A stretch of 18,049 nt of DNA from Bdellovibrionaceae bacterium UBA2351 (GCA_002344565.1 DDTZ01000043.1:1-18049), one strand, 5' to 3'. Positions 1 to 7,334 are shown, counted from the stretch's first letter. Notes: generated by a model from the sequence alone, not told the origin. Numbers and translations are program-made.

Positions 1-1
1 T

Positions 2-1777
2 CCCGAGTGGCGTAATAATATCGAATCGAATCTGCGACAAGTGATCGTCGATTTAATTACCTCCCATCAGCTTTCAAGCGCTGGCCTTCCCGATGAAAGT
101 AGTTTTTTTCAAGATTTTTTCCATCGTGTTCAAGATAAAATTTTACCAGACGGTCTATTTCAAAATGATTTGGCTTCTATTTTAAAAAATACTTTTGATT
201 CCGACTCTGAAATTGTAATGATTGATGCTATTGATGAAGACGCTATTCATGAATTTATTTTGGAAGTGTTTAAGGATAAATCGGATTATAAGACGATTCG
301 TACAGCGCTAATTCAATCCTTAATTCGTACAAGTATTCAGTTGGCTAATAGTTCTGTGTTGCTTTCTAACAAGTTGCTAAAGCGTGGATTCACAAATTGG
401 GAAAATGCGGAACAAATTTCAAAGCGTATTCTTTTTGATTTCGCGAATACAAATGACAACTTGGATATACAACATTTGAACGAATCCATAGAACAACTCG
501 AGAAGGTGACGAACAACATTCAGGATAATATTGATAAAATGGGTGTTGAAGTGGAAGTCGTCTATACTTTGCAAATTCAGCTTAAACGCATTAACCGTTT
601 AAAGTTGCTTACAAACTTTTTAGATGAACGAAAACCAACGGCGCTTGCTAGTCGCTTGTTTTTCTCTGAGCTGGTTCGCGATGTTCATGAAAGCCGTGGT
701 ATTAAGGGGTTTCTGATAACAAACCTTGAACTCTTAGCGAAACGAGTGGTCCAGGGTAACTCTGTCGTTGGCGAGCACTACGTTGCAAAAACCTGGGAAG
801 ATATTCGGCATATGTTCACATCAGCCCTCGGAGGCGGTTTCGTTACGGCTATGACCGTTTTCATTAAACACGTTTTAGGGTTTTTAGGTTTTTCTGGGTT
901 CTTAAAGGGCGCGATGGATGCAATTAATTATTCATTCAGTTTCTTGGCGATTCAGCTTGCCGGGTTTACGCTCGCGACCAAACAACCGTCGGCGACAGCT
1001 GCTTTTCTTGCAAAAACATTGTCGACATCAACTCGTGAAAGTGGTTTGGCTATATTTTATATTCTGCGCGCGCAAATTGTGGCCGTCATAGGAAACGTTT
1101 CGGCTGTAATTCCTATTTGCTTCTTTACGTCACTGGCTTTTCAAGAGTTTGGACATCCGATAATGAGTTTAGAAGAGGCCCATTCAGTTTTTGCATCGAC
1201 TCATCTTTTAGGCCCAACGGTGGTTTTTGCTTGCTTTACTGGAGTGCTGTTGTTTTTATCCAGCTTGTTTGCGGGCTGGTTCGAAAATTTTTGTATCGTA
1301 ACGAGTCTACCTACACGACTTCGGCACAACAGCAAACTTAATACGTTAGTGGGTAAGAAGGCGGCCCTGAACATGTCTGAATTTGTGCGCGCCAATAGCA
1401 ATGCTCTTGCGGCAAATATCTCGCTTGGGATGCTGCTTGGGTTAGTTCCACAACTGATGAAGTTCTTAAGCATCCCCTTAGAAGCTAGACACGTCACTTT
1501 AGCATCGGGTGCTTTTGCATCATCTTTACCTATTATGCTAAATCAAACTGAATATTCTGTTTTTGAATTTGCAAATGCCATCAGCGGTATCGTGCTGATC
1601 GCTTTTTGCAATTTGTTTGTAAGTTTCTTTTTATCACTGACTTTGGCATTGGCTGCTTCTGAGGGTTCACGCGGGTCGTTAATTAAATTGTTACGTTGGA
1701 CCGGCAAAACTTTAATTCGCAGACCGTATATGCTAATTATGCCGGAGCGTAAGAAACGAAAAGAAGGTACGCCGTAA
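2..1777 (+). CDS. Gcr/SpecificRecomb-family membrane protein ("site-specific recombinase"), 5' partial
   Basis: The reading frame is open from the first bases of the window, and the 13 codons before the GTG at 41 still read like family sequence (PEWRNNIESNLRQ). The true start therefore lies outside and the 578 residues from 41 are a fragment. I recognise the family annotated as 'site-specific recombinase, Gcr' (PF10136) from the GLP-xxxFF segment near the N-terminus, the LFFSELVRDVHESRG stretch, VVGEHYV, and NYSFSFLAIQLAGFTLATKQPS. The first half is soluble and helical. The second half has about five or six hydrophobic segments (roughly residues 262-310, 330-370, 385-420, 450-478 and 510-540 counting from 41), typical of an inner-membrane protein. 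No tyrosine or serine recombinase catalytic motif is visible, so the recombinase name looks historical. It ends at a convergent hairpin shared with the next gene. Family assignment is fairly sure; function is unknown. Confidence 0.8.
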   Translation, partial: PEWRNNIESNLRQVIVDLITSHQLSSAGLPDESSFFQDFFHRVQDKILPDGLFQNDLASILKNTFDSDSEIVMIDAIDEDAIHEFILEVFKDKSDYKTIRTALIQSLIRTSIQLANSSVLLSNKLLKRGFTNWENAEQISKRILFDFANTNDNLDIQHLNESIEQLEKVTNNIQDNIDKMGVEVEVVYTLQIQLKRINRLKLLTNFLDERKPTALASRLFFSELVRDVHESRGIKGFLITNLELLAKRVVQGNSVVGEHYVAKTWEDIRHMFTSALGGGFVTAMTVFIKHVLGFLGFSGFLKGAMDAINYSFSFLAIQLAGFTLATKQPSATAAFLAKTLSTSTRESGLAIFYILRAQIVAVIGNVSAVIPICFFTSLAFQEFGHPIMSLEEAHSVFASTHLLGPTVVFACFTGVLLFLSSLFAGWFENFCIVTSLPTRLRHNSKLNTLVGKKAALNMSEFVRANSNALAANISLGMLLGLVPQLMKFLSIPLEARHVTLASGAFASSLPIMLNQTEYSVFEFANAISGIVLIAFCNLFVSFFLSLTLALAASEGSRGSLIKLLRWTGKTLIRRPYMLIMPERKKRKEGTP

Positions 1778-1792
1778 AAATACGACGTACTT
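1767..1792. terminator. Convergent hairpin, probable bidirectional terminator
   Basis: The arms GTACGCCGTA (1767-1776) and TACGACGTAC (1781-1790) pair over 10 positions with one C-A mismatch and an AAAA loop. The hairpin overlaps the stop codon of the plus-strand gene and lies 24 nt beyond the stop of the minus-strand gene. T-rich flanks are modest on both sides (TTAATTAT; CTTCTTTTC on the other strand). The convergent position supports a terminator role. Confidence 0.5.
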
Positions 1793-1813
1793 AATTATAA
1801 AATAACTCTAAAT

Positions 1814-2665
1814 CTATTTTTGAACGATATTCCTTAGACCAGATGAACCCTTAGCGCCGAACGTTGCTTTTGCAATTCCCGCACATTGTGCAACCGCTGC
1901 CGTTACAGATTGCGCGCCGATTTTGCCGAATACGATTTGGTTTTCTGTAAAATCAGGATCGTCGTCTAAATGGCAATCAGCAGTCACTGCAAATTGATTA
2001 ACATCAATCTTAGGATTTTTGATTCCCGCAGAGCCATTTGTTTTGTAGGCTGCAGTAGCAATCATTTTACATTGGTTCATAGCTTCTAAGAAGTCAGATG
2101 CAGCCACTTGTCCTGCTGTGATTTGGCCAGCTGTAAAATCAGGATCATCATCGATTTCGCATGTTGCTTCTACGAAATGGGTCGGTTTTTGTACGATAGC
2201 GATGTTAGAGATTCCGAAAGAGTATTGAGATGCGCCGCTAGCACGAGCCACGGCTTCGCAATCTGCTAAAATAGCACGGATAGAGTCACCCTTAAGTGTA
2301 CCACCGCTCATTTGGCCTGGAGTAAAATCAGGATCATCATCGATTTCGCATTTAGCAGACATAATGACTCGATTGTACCCGGGATTTGGATACGGAGGAT
2401 ATGGATCTACTGGGTCGATCGGAGGGTAGCTGTTGTTTAAAGAATCTTTTAGGCTCTTTTCAGCTATGACCAGCCGTCTTTGAACTTGAGTCAACTTGCG
2501 AGCGATATCTTGGATATTTCCACCGCGACCCATCTCTGCAATTGTACGTGTTAATTCTTGCCTAGCCGCTGAAACCTGTTCAGTGCCCTTTTGTACAAGA
2601 AAGTCATCTGCGGCCATTGCGCTGAAAGCGAATAGACAGCCAGTTAAAATAAGTGATTTTTTCAT
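1814..2665 (-). CDS. Secreted protein with three DDDPDF / Cys-pair repeats
   Basis: This is a 283-residue exported protein of unknown function. The start was set at the ATG at 2665, not the upstream in-frame ATG at 2713, because a GGGGGA ribosome site precedes it and the product then begins with a clean signal peptide (MKKSLILTGCLFAFSAMAA, cut after AMA). Next come a helical, charged segment (about residues 25-77) that may form a coiled coil and a Pro/Tyr-rich linker (80-97). Three tandem units of about 62 residues follow. Each opens with C-x-[IL]-DDDPDFT and contains a second cysteine exactly 30 residues later (C106/C136, C169/C199, C231/C261). The acidic motif might bind metal and the Cys pairs could be disulfides in the periplasm or outside; both are inference. 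It is divergent from the hydrolase gene and convergent with the recombinase-like gene. No known family recognised. Confidence 0.85.
   Translation of the reverse strand: MKKSLILTGCLFAFSAMAADDFLVQKGTEQVSAARQELTRTIAEMGRGGNIQDIARKLTQVQRRLVIAEKSLKDSLNNSYPPIDPVDPYPPYPNPGYNRVIMSAKCEIDDDPDFTPGQMSGGTLKGDSIRAILADCEAVARASGASQYSFGISNIAIVQKPTHFVEATCEIDDDPDFTAGQITAGQVAASDFLEAMNQCKMIATAAYKTNGSAGIKNPKIDVNQFAVTADCHLDDDPDFTENQIVFGKIGAQSVTAAVAQCAGIAKATFGAKGSSGLRNIVQK
1826..2356 (-). repeat. Three-fold tandem coding repeat (period about 62 codons)
   Basis: The three C-x-[IL]-DDDPDFT units are also visible in the DNA. The stretch aaaatcaggatcatcatcga occurs near 2134 and 2328, and a diverged copy with gtcgtc in place of catcat lies near 1951. 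The first two copies are almost identical over about 28 bases, which suggests a more recent duplication or gene conversion between them than with the third. Confidence 0.7.
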
Positions 2666-2762
2666 GGTTCCCCCGATAATGTTGGTTTCGAAATGACTCC
2701 GAAACATTCCCATTGTGGGTAAATTGCAAAGGGTAGACCAATTAAAAAATGGTGAAATCAGT

Positions 2763-2791
2763 TTGACTCAATAGGCCGTGGTGACTAATTA
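2763..2791 (+). promoter_or_regulatory. Candidate promoter placing the start site at the hydrolase ATG
   Basis: TTGACT (2763-2768) and TAATTA (2786-2791) are 17 nt apart. Transcription would then begin about 7 nt on, at or next to the ATG at 2798. No Shine-Dalgarno sequence precedes that ATG, so a leaderless mRNA is possible. The -10 box matches the consensus only partly. Confidence 0.35.
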
Positions 2792-2797
2792 GTAAGT

Positions 2798-3733
2798 ATG
2801 AAGATTTTATTCTTTGTTTTTTTATCCGTGAACATTTCATTGAGCGTATGGGCAGGGGCGAAGCCAGCATGTGCCGTCTTTCAGCAAACTTTAAATACTC
2901 AATGGCAAGAGTTAACGGATTCTTATAAGAAAGTAGATTCTCGATTCAAAAAATTAGAATCTGGTAATTCGCCATTTATGATTTCAAATTCATCCACAGA
3001 TTTAGTTATATTATTGCACGGTTATTTGGGATCGCCGTTTGAAATGAATCGCATCGCTGCCGGCTTAAAAACTAAAGGTTACAGTGTTTTGAATGATCTT
3101 ATTCCTGGCTATGGTTTTTCAGCTCGGGTGGCTAATCAGTATACAGAAGACTATTGGGATCGATATTTTGATACGCGCTACAAAGCGGCATTTCAGTGCT
3201 ACAAACGTGTTCATATGATTGGGTTTTCAACCGGTGGACTGATCATCCATAAATTTTTGAAACTGAATCCAAGATTGAAGGCTGCGTCTGTGCATTTGAT
3301 TTCGCCGTTCTTTGCACCAACTTTAAAATTTGTAAGTATGTTGACGGAGTGGTTTAGCCTAATCAAGACAGAAGTGTCTTTGAATCTTTTGTACTATACA
3401 ACGTTTGGTGCGAAAGAATTAAAAATTATGTTGATGTATCCGAATTATTATTTGCAAGATGCTCCGTATTTGAACATGAATGAAATAGTAAAATCAGGAA
3501 AAGAAGTTGTAGAGATGAAATCTCTTGAAAAAAATTCGTCTCCTGTTGTTTTGTACGCGACGAAGAAAGATTTGGTGATGGATTTCGATGTTACAACTAA
3601 GGTTGTTGCGCGCGATTTTATAAATCCACGCTTAGTGGATTACTCGGAAACCCAAGCTCCGCATCATTTATTCCGCCACGAGGTCAGTGAAGTGGCTCTT
3701 AAATTTGAAAAAACTCTTCTAAGCACATTCTAA
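2798..3733 (+). CDS. Secreted alpha/beta-hydrolase (lipase/esterase-like)
   Basis: A 311-residue serine hydrolase of the alpha/beta fold. An N-terminal signal peptide (MKILFFVFLSVNISLSVWAG) indicates export. The HGYLG segment (residues 74-78) is the oxyanion loop. GFSTGG (142-147) is the nucleophile elbow with Ser144. Asp258 in TKKDLV and His289 or His290 in APHHLF are placed as the other two triad members. The order, spacing and total length are normal for monoacylglycerol-lipase or carboxylesterase-like enzymes, but the substrate cannot be read from sequence; lipid or ester hydrolysis in the envelope or in prey is inference. The start has no Shine-Dalgarno site; it is supported by the signal peptide and by a promoter-like pair just upstream. 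It stands alone, divergent from the repeat protein. Confidence 0.85.
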   Translation: MKILFFVFLSVNISLSVWAGAKPACAVFQQTLNTQWQELTDSYKKVDSRFKKLESGNSPFMISNSSTDLVILLHGYLGSPFEMNRIAAGLKTKGYSVLNDLIPGYGFSARVANQYTEDYWDRYFDTRYKAAFQCYKRVHMIGFSTGGLIIHKFLKLNPRLKAASVHLISPFFAPTLKFVSMLTEWFSLIKTEVSLNLLYYTTFGAKELKIMLMYPNYYLQDAPYLNMNEIVKSGKEVVEMKSLEKNSSPVVLYATKKDLVMDFDVTTKVVARDFINPRLVDYSETQAPHHLFRHEVSEVALKFEKTLLSTF

Positions 3734-3790
3734 AGGTACAGGTTTTTAGACGCCGCCTGTGCTAAAAGCCAGTGAAATTTTGCCACCACT

Positions 3791-3815
3791 TGGTCTTTAT
3801 TTAATTTTTAGACCA
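3791..3815. other. 6-bp perfect hairpin between hydrolase and flagellar genes
   Basis: TGGTCT (3791-3796) and AGACCA (3810-3815) are perfect inverted copies around an AT-rich 13-nt loop, followed by GATTTTAAC. It could be a weak terminator for the hydrolase gene or a regulatory site for the flagellar pair. The sequence does not decide between these. Confidence 0.3.
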
Positions 3816-3877
3816 GATTTTAACATTATCTGTTGCTGGACTTGAAAAGCAGACTCCGAATCTGTGATGATGAATGT

Positions 3878-4315
3878 ATGGACGTAAAGAAAATGAACTC
3901 TTTCGATAACGCAATCAAGGGAACAGGGTTTCCTGCGGGCGGCGTAAGTCAGGGTAAGTCGATTCCGTCCACAACAGGACCTTCGTTTAAGGACGCGTTA
4001 AACCAAGCCGGTGGCTTGGTGGACATGAAAAAGGTCGCTAATGATGCTGGTCTCGGTGATAAGGGGATTAAATTCTCGAATCATGCGATCGAGCGTATGC
4101 AGTCTAGAGGCATTTCGTTTAAGGCAGAAGATATATCTAAGTTAAACGAAGCTGTAGATCGCGCCGCTGGAAAGGGCAGCAAAGATTCACTGATCTTGAT
4201 GAATGATTCAGCTTTGATCGTGAGCGTAAAAAATAGAACCGTTGTCACAGTGATGGATAAAACCGCACTGAAAGAGAATGTGTTCACAAATATCGACAGC
4301 ACGATTGTGATGTAG
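3878..4315 (+). CDS. TIGR02530-type flagellar operon protein
   Basis: A small cytoplasmic protein of the family known only as 'flagellar operon protein' (TIGR02530), usually encoded next to the hook genes flgD/flgE. The family signature is clear in the C-terminal two thirds: FSNHAIERMQSRGI, then GKGSKDSLIL, then ALIVSVKNRTVVTVMD and ENVFTNIDSTIVM at the end. The N-terminal part (about 50 residues) is Gly/Ser/Pro-rich and probably disordered. I use the ATG at 3878 (145 residues); the ATG at 3893 is an equally fair start, and the TTG at 3833 is unlikely. None has a strong ribosome site. The next gene is the hook protein FlgE, 170 nt downstream, which fits a role in hook assembly or its control. 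The biochemical role is not known. Confidence 0.85.
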   Translation: MDVKKMNSFDNAIKGTGFPAGGVSQGKSIPSTTGPSFKDALNQAGGLVDMKKVANDAGLGDKGIKFSNHAIERMQSRGISFKAEDISKLNEAVDRAAGKGSKDSLILMNDSALIVSVKNRTVVTVMDKTALKENVFTNIDSTIVM

Positions 4316-4335
4316 GTAGTTGAGTAAGAAGTAAA

Positions 4336-4428
4336 CTTTAAATTCTCGAATAGAATTTAAAGGTAAAAAAACAGGGCTGGTCCTCTTTGAGGGGGCCCTC
4401 CAAAACGTCCCGAGTTGTTTGCTTGGGA
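4336..4428 (+). promoter_or_regulatory. flgE upstream leader with three consecutive hairpins
   Basis: There are three separate inverted repeats in the gap before flgE. (1) CTTTAAATTCT / AGAATTTAAAG at 4336-4346 and 4352-4362 is a perfect 11-bp stem with loop CGAAT. (2) Positions 4373-4399 form AGGGC...CCTC-TTT-GAGG...GCCCT with a small internal loop. (3) TCCCGAG (4408-4414) pairs with CTTGGGA (4422-4428) using one G-U pair. No T-run follows any of them on the plus strand, so they do not look like ordinary terminators. No known riboswitch consensus was recognised. Confidence 0.5.
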
Positions 4429-4485
4429 AATTAATATGGTCCAGGCAGGATGCTTGGATTTATACGAAATGACATGGAGGTCATA

Positions 4486-5769
4486 ATGGGTATTCTATCG
4501 TCTCTCTACACAGGCGTATCCGGTTTAACAGCACAAGGTGAAGCGTTAGGGGTAATTGGTGATAACATCGCCAACGCCAACACTATCGGTTTCAAAGCCT
4601 CTCGTGCAGAATTTCAAGACATTATTTCTAAGAACCTAAAAGGTATCTTAGGTGGTAATCAGATCGGTCGCGGGGTTAAAATCGGCGCGGTAAATCCAAT
4701 CTTGGTACAAGGTAACGTAGATGCGACTGAAAAAGTAACTGACTTAGCCATCTCTGGCGACGGTTACTACAAAGTAAAAGGTAGCGATGGCGAATCATTT
4801 ACGCGTGATGGTTCATTCCACTTTGATAGAGAAGGTTACCTAGTTACAAACGATAATCAAAAAGTACAAGGTTTCATGACTGATGAAAAAGGTAATATCC
4901 TAAATAAAATGTCGGATATTAAATTTCCGCGTGCTTTGATCCCTGCAAAAGGAACAACAGAATTGAAACTAGATCTGAATTTGGATTCACGTGTTGAGCC
5001 AACTAAAAAATTCGATATGAATGATCCATACTCGACATCACACTACTCAACAGGCGTAGAGATGTACGATTCTCAAGGTAACAAACACTTAGTTCAATTC
5101 TTCTTTAATAAAGTAGCTGATCGTAAGTGGGAATATAAGGGTCTTTGTGATGGTAAAGAAGTTACGGGTGGTGAAGAAGGAAAAATGGCCCAAGTTGTTG
5201 GCGGTACATTAGAATTCACAGTAGATGGCAAACTAGACAAACAAGAAGTAACCGACTCGTCATTTAACTTTATGGGTGGTGCTTTACAAAATCAAAAAAT
5301 CAAAATGAACTTTGGTGATGACATCGCAAGCGGCGGTAAAGGTTTAGATGGAACTAAACAATATGGTAAAGGTTCAGATCTAATCTCATGGAACCAAGAC
5401 GGCGCCGGCGCAGGTACAATCACTGGATTATCATTCAATGACGAAGGTGTGTTAACTGCCGTTTACTCGAACGGTCAAGCCGCTGACTTAGCTCAGATCG
5501 CATTAGCTAAATTCGAAAACCCAGAGGCACTGTTCAAAGTCGGTAACAATCGCTTGAAAGAGTCTAGAGATTCTGGCGGTCCATCAATGGGTGCACCAGG
5601 TGCTGCGGGGCGCGGTAAAATTTACGCGAAGTCATTAGAGCGTTCGACGGTAGATTTAGCAACTGAGTTCGTAAACATGATTCAAAATCAACGTGGTTTC
5701 CAAGCGAATGCAAAGACAATCACAACAACGGATGAGTTATTAAACGAAATCATCCAGCTTAAGAGATAA
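4486..5769 (+). CDS. flgE: Flagellar hook protein FlgE
   Basis: A 427-residue structural subunit of the flagellar hook, exported through the flagellar type III system. The start at 4486 is fixed by GGAGG five bases upstream and by the conserved N-terminus MGILSSLYTGVSGL; the ATG at 4450 would add 12 unrelated residues. The N-terminal D0 helix carries the rod/hook motif (GDNIANANTIGFKASRAEF). The central part has hook D1/D2 domain character (VTDLAISGDGYYKV, EMYDSQGNKHLVQFFF). The C-terminal D0 helix (SLERSTVDLATEFVNMIQNQ to the end) is complete. Length is usual for short FlgE proteins. It has no signal peptide, as expected. It follows the TIGR02530 gene on the same strand and ends before a strong terminator. 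In predatory Bdellovibrio the flagellum drives attack-phase swimming; that link is family knowledge. Confidence 0.96.
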   Translation: MGILSSLYTGVSGLTAQGEALGVIGDNIANANTIGFKASRAEFQDIISKNLKGILGGNQIGRGVKIGAVNPILVQGNVDATEKVTDLAISGDGYYKVKGSDGESFTRDGSFHFDREGYLVTNDNQKVQGFMTDEKGNILNKMSDIKFPRALIPAKGTTELKLDLNLDSRVEPTKKFDMNDPYSTSHYSTGVEMYDSQGNKHLVQFFFNKVADRKWEYKGLCDGKEVTGGEEGKMAQVVGGTLEFTVDGKLDKQEVTDSSFNFMGGALQNQKIKMNFGDDIASGGKGLDGTKQYGKGSDLISWNQDGAGAGTITGLSFNDEGVLTAVYSNGQAADLAQIALAKFENPEALFKVGNNRLKESRDSGGPSMGAPGAAGRGKIYAKSLERSTVDLATEFVNMIQNQRGFQANAKTITTTDELLNEIIQLKR

Positions 5770-5820
5770 TTAGTTAATTAGTTTCATAAAATAAAAAACC
5801 CAGTTTTTTTATAATACCCA

Positions 5821-5864
5821 GCCCCGAGGTGAAGTAGAGAGCACCTCGGGGCATTTTTATTTTT
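5821..5864 (+). terminator. Strong rho-independent terminator after flgE
   Basis: GCCCCGAGGTG (5821-5831) and CACCTCGGGGC (5842-5852) form a perfect 11-bp GC-rich stem with a 10-nt loop, followed by ATTTTTATTTTT. It lies 52 nt after the flgE stop. Confidence 0.93.
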
Positions 5865-5868
5865 GGCC

Positions 5869-6005
5869 GGGGATTTCGAGGATTGTCTAGCTCTTCGTTC
5901 TCCGCGGCGCCTCTCCCTGCGACGTGGCTTATGCCACGCCTCAGTCGGGACGCCTTGTGCGGCCGCGGGCGGCTAGCCTCGATCTAGACAATCCTCGAAA
6001 TCCCC
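5869..6005. repeat. 137-bp GC-rich element with perfect 22-bp inverted arms
   Basis: The arm at 5869-5890 (starts GGGGATTTCGAGG, ends GTCTAG) is the exact reverse complement of the arm at 5984-6005. The 93-nt core (5891-5983) is about 70% G+C, against clearly AT-rich flanks. The core also folds on itself: CCGCGG at 5902-5907 faces CCGCGG at 5963-5968, and CGTGGC-TTAT-GCCACG (5923-5938) makes an apical stem. The whole can form one long branched hairpin. There is no ORF across it and no obvious target duplication beside the arms. It sits a few bases after the T-run of the flgE terminator. It could be a REP/MITE-like dispersed element or a structured RNA. Identity unknown. Confidence 0.85.
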
Positions 6006-6152
6006 TGGATTTGTGATCGATTTGTTTATAATGAAATTGATGATTCCTTTTCAATACGTTTTCTTTTAATTGGTTTTGTCAAAGATTTGAAAGTGGATTT
6101 TGACTGGACTATTTTTGTTTCTCTCAATAGATTTTCCCCTATTGGGGGATTT

Positions 6153-6779
6153 ATGAAAAAGATTTTGTTGTTGTCGTCTTTGATGATGGTTCTTGTTTCG
6201 TGTAAAGAAATTTCTGGAACTTTTTTAGTTAACCAGGATTTTTCGGCTAATGTGAATAAGAAATGTGGGTGGAATCCGTTTGGGTCGTGTGATCCTAATA
6301 AAAAATTGCAAATTCCTGCTGGTAACTACAATGCAGTGATTGATTTCGGCTCTAAGACTGAAATTAAAATTGAAATGAAGGCCAATGCCTTTAAAGAAAC
6401 GATTACTTTGCTTCGTCCTAAAAACTTTGAATTCCCAACGAATGGTGATTTTGTTCTAACGTCGGTTCAAGTGAACCAATCATTTGATGTAAAAGGTAAC
6501 GTACAAACTACAGTTTCAGAATCTCCGTTACAGCGTGGTAACGAAAGCTGCACCTACATGGCGCCGGTATGGGTATGTAGCCATGATAGTTATGGACGTC
6601 CATATTGCCATTATGAAAATCAGTCGGTTTGGGGTTATCGCTTTGTAGAATATTACAATCGTAATACGACTCGTGAATTGTCTGCGGATTTAATGCAAAG
6701 CCAGCGATCGTTAGCTCGATTCACCGGCGCGCGTACGGATTCAGAAAAAATTTATACTTACACTAGCATCTGTCGCTAG
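6153..6779 (+). CDS. Predicted lipoprotein, unknown function
   Basis: A 208-residue protein. The start at 6153 is chosen because GGGGGA lies just upstream and the product begins with a lipoprotein signal (MKKILLLSSLMMVLVSC, lipobox LVSC with Cys17). The frame extends upstream to 6087 without good start features. After the lipid-attachment cysteine the protein is mostly beta-prone. It has a Cys pair in KKCGWNPFGSC and a Cys/aromatic-rich segment near residues 129-160 (CTYMAPVWVC, PYCHYENQSVWGY). The last residues are TSICR. The paired cysteines suggest disulfides in the periplasm or on the outer membrane. It is convergent with another Cys-rich lipoprotein only 20 nt away. I recognise no family. 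A TATAAT at 6027-6032 could be its -10 box, but no good -35 was seen. Confidence 0.8.
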   Translation: MKKILLLSSLMMVLVSCKEISGTFLVNQDFSANVNKKCGWNPFGSCDPNKKLQIPAGNYNAVIDFGSKTEIKIEMKANAFKETITLLRPKNFEFPTNGDFVLTSVQVNQSFDVKGNVQTTVSESPLQRGNESCTYMAPVWVCSHDSYGRPYCHYENQSVWGYRFVEYYNRNTTRELSADLMQSQRSLARFTGARTDSEKIYTYTSICR

Positions 6780-6799
6780 TTTCTTACTCGGGGTATCTA

Positions 6800-7324
6800 T
6801 TACATGCAGCGAACTTGTCTGTTACTAGATACCTCGATCAATGTGTATCCCGAGCAGTTATAGCCACCGTATCCACAAGTTACCACTTGGTTATTATAAT
6901 AAAACTGCCCATTACATTGCATCGTAATTGCCGTTCCATTCACATTATTACATAAAGAATTATCTACAACTTGGCCCGTTGCCGATGACATACAGTAACC
7001 GTTATTTACATAATATCCCGTATTCGTGCCGCAGTTATTAGTTGTCGCCGTTGTCTGGCAATAAGTAGTTGAAACGGGCTGCCCAGTCGTTGAAGAGTAG
7101 CAGTAGTTTCCGTTCCAGTAGTATCCATTATTCGTTGTCGCTGTATTACATGTAGCCGAACAGTAGGTGGTCGCTACGACTTGTCCGGTTGGATAAGCAA
7201 CGCAGTTGGCACCATTCCATCCATAAGATGTAATCGCTGTTGTCGAGTTGTTTGAATTACTCTTATTACAGCTAGTTGTTAATAACAGTAAACCTACGAC
7301 GAAAAAATATATAACCTTCTTCAT
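6800..7324 (-). CDS. Cys-repeat lipoprotein, unknown function
   Basis: A 174-residue predicted lipoprotein. The ATG at 7324 has GAGG six bases upstream, and the product starts MKKVIYFFVVGLLLLTTSC, with lipobox LTTSC and Cys19. An upstream in-frame GTG at 7336 is less likely. The mature part is Asn/Thr/Tyr/Gly-rich and contains three tandem units of about 35 residues with the pattern [W/V]-N-[GN]-x-x-C-x4-TGQ-x-V-x4-C. The cysteines are 14 residues apart in each unit (C41/C55, C75/C89, C111/C125). The composition resembles surface-exposed, disulfide-stapled repeat proteins. A surface or prey-contact role is speculation. It is convergent with the lipoprotein at 6153-6779. The unusual composition may reflect repeat expansion. 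Confidence 0.8.
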   Translation of the reverse strand: MKKVIYFFVVGLLLLTTSCNKSNSNNSTTAITSYGWNGANCVAYPTGQVVATTYCSATCNTATTNNGYYWNGNYCYSSTTGQPVSTTYCQTTATTNNCGTNTGYYVNNGYCMSSATGQVVDNSLCNNVNGTAITMQCNGQFYYNNQVVTCGYGGYNCSGYTLIEVSSNRQVRCM

Positions 7325-7334
7325 AATTAACCTC

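Noticed and set aside
4363..4440. Cyclic di-GMP (GEMM) riboswitch before flgE
   Set aside because: Bdellovibrio has such riboswitches, but the GGGCAAACC and GGGACGCAAAGCC landmarks are absent here.
4437..4456. Sigma-54 promoter before flgE
   Set aside because: A GG...GC pair is present but separated by 12 rather than 10 bases, so it does not fit the -24/-12 rule.
5869..6005. Integron attC site
   Set aside because: Length and folding would fit, but no GTTRRRY / RYYYAAC core sites are present at the ends, and no integrase or cassette array is nearby.
6787..6854. Mutually exclusive hairpins (6787-6799 with 6826-6836 or 6845-6854) as a switch
   Set aside because: The segments lie in the end of the minus-strand lipoprotein gene and pair imperfectly. 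No T-run follows, and chance or a loose convergent terminator is as likely.
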